From Macrothele yani (Eukaryota > Arthropoda > Arachnida > Araneae > Macrothelidae), in contig CM077007.1 in assembly GCA_039090855.1 (NCBI GenBank), positions 18,649,515-18,713,514 of the forward strand: DNA of 64,000 bases. The letters run 5' to 3'. Below the pieces are notes generated by a model. The model was not told the DNA's origin. It worked only from the letters and a program-made list of their open reading frames with translations, and ran no database searches. Made by a program: the position numbers and the translations under genes. Shown here one piece after another: positions 55,348 through 64,000 of this stretch; the first letter of the stretch is position 1, and the number at the start of each line of letters is the position of its first letter.

Positions 55348-55799
55348 CTGCAAGATAAAATACGTATGTTCAATTTACAAGAAACAAAGACAAATATTTG
55401 CATATAATAAAGCATCTTCACACTAAATACAAAATCACATTAAATTATTTCACCATATTCGTTGATTTTTTTTCATTCGATCAAAAAGTACAATATTTCT
55501 GATAAGAAAGACTGCTATTTCTTATCACAAAAGCATTTACACACTTGTCAATCATCCTAGAAATATCTGAAATGTCAGTATAAAGTAAATATGTTCAACT
55601 CGTAAAATAACTCTGATATTTAGGAAATTAAACAAAAATAGTAATCAAAACAATACACAAAATAATAAATATTAATTTGTATTTAACTGTTTCCTACTCA
55701 ATAATAAAGCATGAAACATTGATTATGAATAAGACATTTAACTATGTGCAACTTATAACCAGTCACAAGGAGAATACACTATAACAATTACTATTTACT

Positions 55800-56690
55800 T
55801 AGCTTCACTTTCAAATGAGTCCAAAGAATTCTCTCACTTATACAGCTGTTGTTGCCACCCCCCTCCGTGGCGCAGTGGTCTAAGCGATGGCCTCTGATCA
55901 TTTGTCCGAACGGGGTCCGGGTTCGAATCCCGGTGAGGCATGGATGTTGTGTTTGTCTTACGGCACTGGCTCTCTCCCTTCCCTGGAACCAGTGACCCTA
56001 AATTAGGGACGGGCGACTGCTTATAGCCCATTGAGTTGCTCACGGTGGTCGTTAAAAATCCAATAAAAAAAAATAAAAAAAAACAGCTGTTGTTCATTAA
56101 AATCACACCTACACCAGCCTGTCCTTTCACATTATCCAACACTCCATTCACTTCTTCTACCTCAATTTCTTTCTTTTTAGTTTCACTTACACACAACACA
56201 TCCAATCTATATTTATTAATTTCTTCAATTACCTCATTTGTTTTTCCATTTATTCCTCTAGTATTCCATACATCAATCTTACACTCACTTAGCCAAGATC
56301 TCTTTCACATACACCGTTTAGGAATTCTAGGTCAGTTCCATGGTGGATCATCCTTCTCCAATGTGGAAGGCCCACCATATCCCATACTAGAGTCTTTTAA
56401 AGTCTTTCTTTGATTCTTTTTAATCATAAAAGTATACCAGTGTAGGGGATTAGCCCACAGCTCCAGTTGATCATTCCACCTATGGGTTCTAAAACAAAAC
56501 CTAGTGAGTTGGAGTCTTTTGGCCAATGCCACACAGAACTAGCTGGTACCTCAACAATATTTATGCCGAAGCTTAAGTTTGTGTCAGCTTTCAAGATTAA
56601 TAAAGGCCCTTGTTGCTGTCGTGTGTACCACTCTTGCCCAGCGGGGCGCACCGTGGTGTCAAACCCATCTCTGAATAAGATCGGGTTTTT
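55800..56690 (-). pseudogene. RTE-like LINE 5' region and endonuclease start, inverted
   Basis: The minus strand reads IDVWNTRGINGKTNEVIEEI, then KYRLDVLCVSETKKKEIEVE and GQAGVGVILMNN, the N-terminal part of an APE-type endonuclease as found in RTE LINEs ('WNVRGxNGK..ei...ldilalSETK'). About 370 bases upstream of this (56290-56660) have no motif and may be the 5' untranslated region. A SINE lies inside at 55854. Confidence 0.75.
55854..56082 (+). mobile_element. SINE-A copy with 12-bp TSD ACAGCTGTTGTT
   Basis: Full plus-strand copy. TSD at 55842-55853 and 56083-56094. It interrupts the endonuclease part of an RTE-like LINE fragment. Confidence 0.95.
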
Positions 56691-56920
56691 TTTTTTTTGG
56701 AAAGACAGAAAAACTTTCTGGAAGTACATAGGACAGAGGAAAAAGAGGGGAAATAAAATTCTATGTTGTGTGAAGAATGGGATCATAGAAATACTATGGG
56801 AGCCCAATGAGTTAAGCGAACGATGGGGTGAATACTTCTCTGAGTTATTAGATCATAAGACTCCAATTCTGTGGCAGAAGCAGATGATGTCACAGTGGGA
56901 GATGAAAGTACAGTAAGAGG
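56690..56920 (+). pseudogene. RTE-like LINE linker between endonuclease and RT
   Basis: On the plus strand, WKDRKTFWKYIGQRKKRGNK and EILWEPNELSERWGEYFSEL match the segment before the reverse transcriptase in RTE ORFs ('..FWkfl....gk...d..e..erwrEYFeeLL'). It meets the inverted 5' part head to head near 56690, as expected from twin priming. Confidence 0.7.
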
Positions 56921-56929
56921 ATCTCAAGG

Positions 56930-57460
56930 AAGAGGTTACCTGATCTGCTTACAGGTGCAGTTGGCAACTAATTTATCAAACTCCTCCAAATAGGCTTCAG
57001 CAGCATTGTAATTGGCTAACACTTTTTCACAACATAGGCCAACATATAAAGTCCGTTACATTTCTTTAATTTCACATATTAACCTGACAATTACTTGCAA
57101 AGTGTTGTTGAGATGCCTAGCTACTAAAAGAATTTTTGTCTGGGCCATAATGAGGGAAAGAATGATTGTGAACTTTTCACTGCAACACAGCCGAATCCAT
57201 TCCATTAACACTTTGTCGACAGAAATATTCTTTGTTTAATGTAGTATTTTCCTTGCTGCCATTAACTTTGGTGCATCACTATCACTGTAAAACTTCAACA
57301 ATTTGGCTTTTTGCTTTTTAAATCATAAATGGTTGATAAACCTATGCCATATTCACTACATAACAACTTAATGGAAGTACTCACCTTTATCTTTATCTAG
57401 TCACGTTAATAACTTTACTTTGTCCTCTATACTGAGCAACATGTTTCCTTTTGGCACACT
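56930..57460 (-). pseudogene. Tigger/jerky-like N-terminal relic
   Basis: The minus strand has pieces MLLSIEDKVKLLT and YGIGLSTIYDLKSKK (pogo-type HTH, 'yGIgkSTvsdIkk'), then MEWIRLCCSEKFTIILSLIM of the CENP-B helix. Stops and shifts occur, and the catalytic part is missing. Confidence 0.55.
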
Positions 57461-58002
57461 TCGTATCTGATGGCCTTCCTAGGAGCATTTTTAACACTGT
57501 GTAGGTTTAGGTTTAAAAAAGGGGGGGGGTAAATATGCAGTTAAAATAAAAGAGCAACCCTCACCTGAACAGTGTTTATAGTAATTACTACTGCACAGGT
57601 GTGCTGTGCTGTAAGTAATCCCTAAGTTTTGTTGGCCCTTATTTGTATTGCCTTCCTAAATTAAGCAAATAGATGTCTGTAGTAGTGAATTATTTAAACA
57701 GCTGCAATTGGTGAATATGTTGTAAAAAAAAAAAAAAAAAGTTGTAAAAATTAAAAGCTGCCAAGGCTACACCGGCTACAGATATTCAGTGCCATTGATC
57801 TACAGGGAAGTGGATGCTGTTGCTTTTTCATGTTAGCTTCAAGTGTGTCAACTGTCAATCTCTAAGCACAGGAATGTGCGACTCTCAGTGGGGTTACTGC
57901 CTTCCAGCCTCCTGCATGTGGGAGTCACTCTGCATCTTTCTGTCTTCACAAGAGCAAGGCATGGGCAGCTGACCCTGTACAAAATTGGTTGAACACACCA
58001 AA

Positions 58003-59051
58003 GCAGACTTGCCAACCTCTTAGAACCAAAAAACGTAACACTCAGATAGAAAAATTGTAACACGACGCATCTGATCATTTTTTAAGCCTATTTCAGCTAT
58101 ATAAATTCTTGATGATGAGAATGTAGGGATTTTTTTCCCTACATCAAAATTTTATTGAGAAACTAATTAAATCTAATCAGCAAATTTTATGTTGCTAATT
58201 ATTAGAAAAAAAATTACGATTATGGGAGAAATCCTCACTTCGCCTAACTTCCGTTTTCGAGAAGGCAGAAAACTTGCAACTTAAGGAGTCTGCAAGAAAA
58301 CCGTTTTTAGAGGCAGAAAACTTGCATCTTAGGGAGTCTGCAAGATGGTTTAATCGGGTTCAGAGGATGTCATTTTTGTCTGCAGGACCAAAATAAATCT
58401 GCGATGTGCATCGGCCGGCACCGCGATTCTGCTACGAGGATTAGTAGAAAATGGATCTGCGATGTACGTTGGCAGTCACCGCGATTCTTCTACGAGGACG
58501 AGTACAAAATAAATCTGTGATGTACTTCAGCCGTCGCCGCGATTCTGCTACGGGGATGAGTACAAAATAAATTGATGTGTACGTCGGCTGTCGCTGCGAT
58601 TCTGCTGCGGGGATGAGTACAAAATAAACCTGCGATGTACATCACCGCAACTCTTCTACAGAGATGAGTACAAAATAACTCTGCGACATACATAGTCCTT
58701 CGCGAGAAAAAAAAATTACGGTTACGGAAGAAATCCTCACTACGCCTAACTTCCGTTTTCGGAAATTTTGAAAGGCTGAAAATTTGCATCTATGATAGGG
58801 AGTCTACAAGATGGTTTAATAGGGTTCTGGGAATGTCGTTTTTGTTTGCAGGACCAAAATAAATCTGCGACGTACGTCGCCTGTCGCTGCAATTCTGCTA
58901 CAAGGCTGAAAAGGGAAAAAATGTCTGAAAAGGGGGAAAAAACATTACTATTTTAAAAAAATCGTATTTTTGGCTGCAAAATCGTATTAGCATACTGCAG
59001 CATGATTTATTGTACTAAATACGATAAAATCATAACAGTTGGCAGGTCTGC
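58003..59051. mobile_element. Minisatellite-core TIR element, copy 2
   Basis: The ends are GCAGACTTGCCAAC and GTTGGCAGGTCTGC. Same flanking blocks as copy 1 (CAGATAGAAAAAT, CTCACTTCGCCTAACTTCCG, AAATCGTATTTTTGGCTGC). The array at 58387-58690 has about six units against ten in copy 1. A 45-base segment is duplicated at 58250-58335. Confidence 0.88.
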
Positions 59052-59167
59052 TACCAAACAACATGATCTTTTCAAATAAGCACATCAAATTTTGAAAAAG
59101 TCCAAAAATAATTTTCTAGTTAACAATGATAGCTCATCCAAAATAAAAGATCGAAATCATTACTGTA

Positions 59168-60451
59168 CAGAGGGCGAGTCAAAAGTTTTGCAATATTTGG
59201 ATCTTTTTATGTCTTCATACGTACCTTTACGATGAAAGCTGACTAGCATTCAAAGTATAGGCCATTGTGTTGCACTGTCTTTAGCCATCTGTCGGGCAGT
59301 TCTTCGATTCTGTGGTGGAGCCAGTTCTTGCCCTTCAAAGGTGAAGAACTCCTTCACCCCAGCAGCCACCTCCTCCTGGTTGTTCAAGTGCCACCCGCAA
59401 AGGAAGTGGGCCATGGGCCGGAACAAATAATAATTCGACGGGGCAAGGTCCGGACTATACACTGGGTGTGGCATCAGTTTGATGCATTTGAGTTCCTAGA
59501 GTTTTGCCCAGGTCGTTCGTGCAGTATGAGACCGAGCGTTGTCCTGCTGTAGGAGATTGTGCTTTCTGTTCACCAGTGCCAGGTTCCTCTCCTCCAAAAC
59601 GGCATACATCTGCTCCAGCTGTTCAGAGTAGAGGCTGACATTGATGATCCAACTGTCTGGAACAAATTCACAATGGATTATTTCCTCAAAATTCCACCAG
59701 ACGCAGAGCATCACCTTGTGCTCGAAGCACCCAAGTTTGGCAACAGGTTCAGGAAGCTGGCCCGGGCTTAACCACTGCTGTTGTGTGTCAGCATTATGGA
59801 AATAGATCCACTTTTCATCGCATGTAACAATTCTCTTGATGAAATGTACATCGTGCGGGTTTTCTAGGAGTTTCGTGCACACTTCCACTTGGCAGTTTGG
59901 TTCAGCTGGCATCCGTTCATGAGGGACAATGCAGCAGCTCCTGTAGACCTAGCCGAGTTCCTGAAGGTGATGAACCACGGTGGTCCATGATATGCCCAGC
60001 TTGCCTGATAATCTCCGAGTGCTGGTTGTTGTATTTGCCTTTATGGCCTGGGGCACAGCCTCCAAATCCACGGTTCGTGGCCTACCTGACCTTGGCTGAT
60101 CGTCAAAGTTTCTGTCACCTGAGCGAAATTTCTTGAACCATCTGGTTGTGGTGCTGTGGTACATGGAACCTCCTCCTTTTGACTGATAAATGTCTCATGT
60201 TGCTTGAGCAGTGTTATGGCCCAGATCAAACTCGTAAAGCAAAAGTTCTCTAATTAGCCGGTTGTGGCTGTTCATCTTTTAGGTGTCCCAACCACAGACA
60301 GAGCAACCTGCAATGCTGTTCACAGCAACAACTACTTCATATCCCTTTCGACTGACAGTAGTGCACGACTTGAACTAGTTTAAACACATGACATACCCAC
60401 CGCAGCACATGCATTTATGCAAATATTGCAAAACTTTCGACTCACCCTCTG
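59168..60451 (-). mobile_element. Mariner transposon, nearly intact
   Basis: The ends CAGAGGGCGAGTCAAAAGTT and (complement of right) CAGAGGGTGAGTCGAAAGTT differ at two positions and adjoin TA (60452-60453 on the right). 1284 bp, the normal mariner length. Confidence 0.93.
59250..60275 (-). pseudogene. Mariner transposase, full length, three stops, Asp-to-Asn
   Basis: A single frame of 342 codons from the Met at 60275 has no frameshift but stops at about 60199, 59949 and 59496. It contains the HTH (TTRWFKKFRSGDRNFDDQPR), RSGRPRT, TCDEKWIYFHNADTQQQWL (first Asp), QQDNARSHTART (second Asp) and YSPDLAPSNYYLF, where mariner enzymes have the third Asp (PSDYHLF): here it is Asn. The combination makes it inactive, yet it is recently derived. 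Confidence 0.92.
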
Positions 60452-60469
60452 TATTATTCATGAAATGTG

Positions 60470-61290
60470 TGCAACATATCAGCAGAACTAGAAATTATGA
60501 TGACAATCTCCACACCATGTACAGAAATATGGCAGTAGCAGTACATGTTGATGACACAGCAATTGCCTATATGTCTAGAAATAAAAATCATGCAGCCTTT
60601 ATGCTACAATACTATGTCAGTAAGCTAGAAAAATATTTCCTAAACTGGAAAATTAACACTGAAAAAATGCAGGCAATTCTTGAAATCAACTTCTATGGGA
60701 AAAAAAAAAATACCCTGGGTAAAGGATGTTAAGTACTTAGGTTTAAATCTAGACCATAATTTAAATTGGAACAAACACATTAATGAAACTCTTTCTAAAG
60801 CTTTGAAACTCAGGAGGCTGCCTTTAACCACTCATTAAAAATAAAAAAAAACTGAGTCTAAAAAATAAAGCCCTGTTATGGAAAGCCTGCTTCAGTCCTG
60901 TAATTACATATAGATGTGCTACTGCAGGGGACTCTAATAAGCACCAAAAGAAAAGAAAATCACCTCATTTCAAAATAAAACTCTTAGTTACTGATGACAG
61001 GACTAGATGGAAATACTTCAAATCATGAAATTAGAAATATGCTTAATTTTAATTCTAATTTTCACTACACTATGTATGAATTGCCAAAAAGATATGATAA
61101 AGCCAAAGATCACACTAACCCTCTAGTCAGTGAGGCCCTTAATTATGAAAGCAAGGATTATGTAAAACATAAAAGGCCCAAAATCATCATAGAAAATATC
61201 CCAGAAAAACAAAACAAAAAAACAATGAAAACATGGAAAATAAATCCAGCAAAATTCTGGGATTGATTAAATTCTCAGCCAAAACCAGAT
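60470..61290 (+). pseudogene. Jockey-like LINE reverse transcriptase C-terminus
   Basis: VHVDDTAIAYMSRN (from YADDTAI), NWKINTEKMQAI, then after a shift VKDVKYLGLNLDHNLNWNKH, KNKALLWKACFSPVITY and a thumb/tail region. This is the order in jockey/CR1-type RTs. Frame changes at about 60705, 60835 and 60980. It abuts the mariner end at 60451. Confidence 0.8.
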
Positions 61291-61342
61291 ATGTGATGGT
61301 TGCTCTGTCTTTGTTCAGAAGTCCACTATATAGCACTATATA

Positions 61343-62542
61343 CACTGAAGTGCCAGAAAAACTGGTACACCAGTCTAATACTTGATAGGTCCCCCACGGG
61401 AGCGCAGGACTGCAGAAATACGACGGGGCATGGACTCCACTAGCTTCTGGAAATATGCTGTAGGCAATGCACATCATACTTCCTACAGAGCGTTCCACAA
61501 TTCGGGTGTATTCTGAGGTCTCGGATTCCTGTGTTCGATAGCGCGTTGCATGGCATCCCAAATGTGTTCTATCACGTTCAGATCTGGGGACTTGGATGGG
61601 AATGGCAACACCTCAAACTCTGATGAATGCTCCTCTAATCATAATGTGGCATCCCAACACTTGTGTGGAGGTGCATTGCCCTGTTGAAACAGGCCCAACC
61701 AATCAGCATGAATGCAGGACATGAACGGGTGTACCTTGTCAGAAAGGATGTGCACATAGTGTTGGCCGGTCACGGACATTTGTAGACGTACCAGGGGTCC
61801 CAGTGAAGTCCAGCTAAACACACCCCATACCATTACGGACCACCCCCCCCCCACCACCACCACCACCACCACCACCCCCACCACTACCAGCCAGTACAGT
61901 TCCCTGTTGATAGGTGGGATCCATGGCTTCATGGGGTTTGCACTACACACAAATCCTTCCATCTGCCCCATATAGTTGGAAACGCGACTCATCAGACCAG
62001 GCTACTTGTTTCCAGTCATCAAGTGTCCAGTGGCGGTGTTGCCATGCCCAAGCGAGGCGCATAGCTCTGTGTTGTGCACCCATCAAGGGAACTTGAGTTG
62101 GGCGTCAGCTCCAGCATTGAATTCCGATTATACCTTGCGAGAGTGTTGCACGCCTATTGCGTAAAATGATTCTTGACAACCGACGATGGTCACGTTCACC
62201 CAATGTCTTTTTAAGGCCACACTAGTATCCTAGGTTGGAGGTTTTGCTGGAATTCTTGTAGTCACGGTACACCCTTGCAATGGTCGTCCGTGAAAATCCG
62301 AACTTCGTTTCTACTTCCAAAATACTATGGCCCATCTCAGGAGTGCCAACTATGACACTGCGTTCAAAATCGCTTAAATCGTTATTACTTGTCATTCTCA
62401 TGCTGAAAACAGCTATGGCAGCTGGCAAGGATGTCTATCACTTTATATACACACTGGTGGACACAACCGAGTACAAGCATAGGCGTTGTTGCTATGTATT
62501 TTACATAAGCTCATCTGTACCAGTTTTTCTGACACTTCAGTG
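61343..62542 (-). mobile_element. Tc1-like transposon relic with expanded (CCA)n
   Basis: The ends CACTGAAGTGCCAGAAAAAC and (complement of right) CACTGAAGTGTCAGAAAAAC, each next to TA (61341-61342, 62543-62544). 1200 bp. Confidence 0.92.
61360..62428 (-). pseudogene. Tc1-like transposase relic with poly-Gly expansion
   Basis: It starts MRMTSNNDLSDFERSVIV (Met at 62398). Next come HRHWTLDDWKQVAWSDESRF (first Asp) and TYQQGTVLA, then a Gly/Val run from a CCACCA microsatellite (about 61846-61888) just before the conserved SVMVWGVFSW. Later parts (GNAPPHKCWD, from QQDNxPxH) are shifted. Several stops. Confidence 0.88.
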
Positions 62543-62549
62543 TATATAT

Positions 62550-62552
<3 letters not shown>

Positions 62553-62636
<84 letters not shown>
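62553..62636. repeat. (GA)n microsatellite, about 42 units
   Basis: It lies directly beside the TA-rich end of the Tc1 copy. The Arg-Glu open frame across it is an artefact. Confidence 0.97.
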
Positions 62637-62639
<3 letters not shown>

Positions 62640-63661
62640 TTACAATTAAACTATACAAGCAAAGACGACAGAAGTAATTTGCAAATTTTGCAAAAAACTA
62701 TTTTTGAGCTAAAAGATAGTGAGAACTGGGTTACTTTCTTGTGTTTCCTTCCCGTGCTTTCACTGCTTTCTTTACAGGCTTCCTTTTTTCCTTGACTCTT
62801 TCTACCCTTCCCTCTGTTTGATGTTGCTGTTTGCGGTTGACAGCTGTACAGGTAAGTATGTAGAGCAGCTTACAATTTCCTCACTTAACGGGAAACCGTA
62901 TGTCTCTTTAACTCCAATTTTTCTGCACTACACTATTTTTACTTTATTATCAGGGCACACTGTTTCCACTTCTAAATAATTTTCTTTTTCCACTCCCTCC
63001 AAAGGGGGTAGCGTGCTGTGGGTGAGTGGACTCTGAATCTTTTTAGGAATTCTTCGATTCGATTCACACTATGTACAGCAGCATCATAAAACTTGACAGC
63101 CAGCCAAGCTGAATTTTGACAAAAAATCATTGAAAAACACATTACTGCTGTATGAATTTTCTTTTCCTGCACAATAAATTAATGTTTGAAACTGTCTGAA
63201 TTAGCACCATACATTTTAGTTTTATAATTTAGACTGCATTTTTTTTTTTTTTTTACTTAGCACTAATTTCAAATTCATTTGTTCTGGAATTTAGCTGATT
63301 TTTGGAGTGTTCCAGATAGTGGGATGCCAGATAAAAAAATGCATACAGTATCGGGAGTTGCACTACCTATCGCATTCTTCACAATTTGCAAAAAAAAAAA
63401 AAATGTTTTGGTGATGAATAAAATGTTTTGGCAAAAATATTGGCGATTGTTTTTTTTAATATTTTGCTGCTTAATTATACAGAATATATAACCTATTATT
63501 TTTGTACTATTACAATACTTCATGTTTTTTATATTTCCAATCAGGGTTCCCACTCAATTTCAGAAATGAAATTCCCTGACTTTTCCAGGTTTTCCAGGAA
63601 AATTTCCACAAAATTCCAGACCATACTTTTACAATTCACAGCACTTTTACAGTAGAAAAAC
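62640..63661. other. No gene recognised; MITE-like remnant at 63285-63500
   Basis: 63350-63460 (TCGCATTCTTCACAATTTGC, AAAAATATTGGCGATT) matches 28319-28400 (CGCATTCTGTGCAATTCACG, AAAATATTGGCGATTA), so both are copies of one short repeat. The stretch 63545-63610 is rich in TTCCAGG. Confidence 0.5.
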
Positions 63662-63672
63662 TAGGATTTCTA

Positions 63673-63931
63673 TTGAATAAAGCTCATGTTGAGAATTGGC
63701 TTCCTAGTTTCTTAATTCAATTACTAACCAAAAACAACTATTATGGGAATTTTATTAGGAATTTTTTATTTAAATTGCAAATTTTCGGAGAAAACTCTTC
63801 TCTTTCTTTAGGCTGTCTTTTTGTTCAAAAAAACAGCCTGAAGAAGGAGAAGAGTTTTCTCCGAAAATTTGCAATTTAAATAAAAAAAAATGCCTAGTAA
63901 AATTCCCATAATAGTTGTTTTTTATTTGTAA
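63673..63931. mobile_element. Foldback element, copy 2
   Basis: Same unpaired lead (AATAAAGCTCATGTTGAGAA) and arms as copy 1, with a shorter centre (GTCTTTTTGTTCAAAAAAACAG). TAGGATTTCTA flanks it at 63662-63672 and 63932-63942. Confidence 0.9.
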
Positions 63932-64000
63932 TAGGATTTCTACTCAATATTCAGTAAAATCAACCTAAGCAAAGACTATCCTAAGCGTATTAACATAACA

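Noticed and set aside
56036..56413. 125-codon plus-strand frame of Ser/Thr/Phe-rich residues
   Set aside because: Antisense to the RTE endonuclease start.
62280..62795. 171-codon frame with a long Arg-Glu run
   Set aside because: It reads antisense through a Tc1 relic and then the (GA)n microsatellite.

Overview
The window is nuclear DNA from an invertebrate animal with a large, AT-rich, transposon-filled genome. An arthropod is most likely, but species and class cannot be fixed from the sequence alone. The signs are spliced exons with GT-AG borders, many Tc1/mariner, hAT and Tigger-like copies, tRNA-derived SINEs with poly-A tails, Penelope-like elements (PLEs), RTE/jockey/I-type LINE fragments, and long microsatellites.

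One host gene is clear. A phospholipid phosphatase (PAP2/PLPP, wunen-like) runs on the minus strand from an exon at 55190-55347 through 42149-42348 and 38066-38186 to the terminal exon at 31241-31471. All three phosphatase signatures are intact and the codon phases agree across the junctions. The first exon was not found and probably lies beyond the right edge. The introns, about 24 kb in total, hold almost every kind of mobile element.

Layout. 1-1860: empty AT-rich DNA. 1900-3054: reverse transcriptase fragment, then a Tc1 tail. 3055-5311: hAT-type element holding a second hAT and a SINE, each with its own target-site duplication (TSD). 5325-6722: tandem-module repeat carrying CTCF-like motifs (second copy at 51990-53980, split by a LINE). 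7316-9825: SINEs and a Tc1 copy holding a SINE within a SINE. 10869-15000: SINE palindrome, hAT and Tigger relics, foldback MITE with TTAA ends. 15538-17069: complete Tc1-like transposon with an intact 343-codon transposase. 18.1-21.4 kb: tandem duplication and a 146-bp satellite. 24.4-28.6 kb: mariner relic and a terminal-inverted-repeat (TIR) element enclosing a second TIR element with a minisatellite core. 29.7-36.7 kb: two dead Tc1 copies around the last exon, then a hAT relic. 37-46 kb: four PLE 3' ends and two exons. 47.4-51.9 kb: a 4-kb element with very long inverted repeats and an unfamiliar ORF cut by a foldback element. 55.8-62.6 kb: RTE, Tigger, minisatellite-TIR, mariner, jockey and Tc1 copies. 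63.6-63.9 kb: second foldback copy.

The most interesting points are: hammerhead-ribozyme-like folds at every PLE 3' end, with different but matching stems; the long-TIR element with an SH3/Tudor-like ORF; a foldback family with TSDs; and evenly spaced CTCF-like motifs carried by a repeat. All calls come from reading the sequence; no database search was possible.
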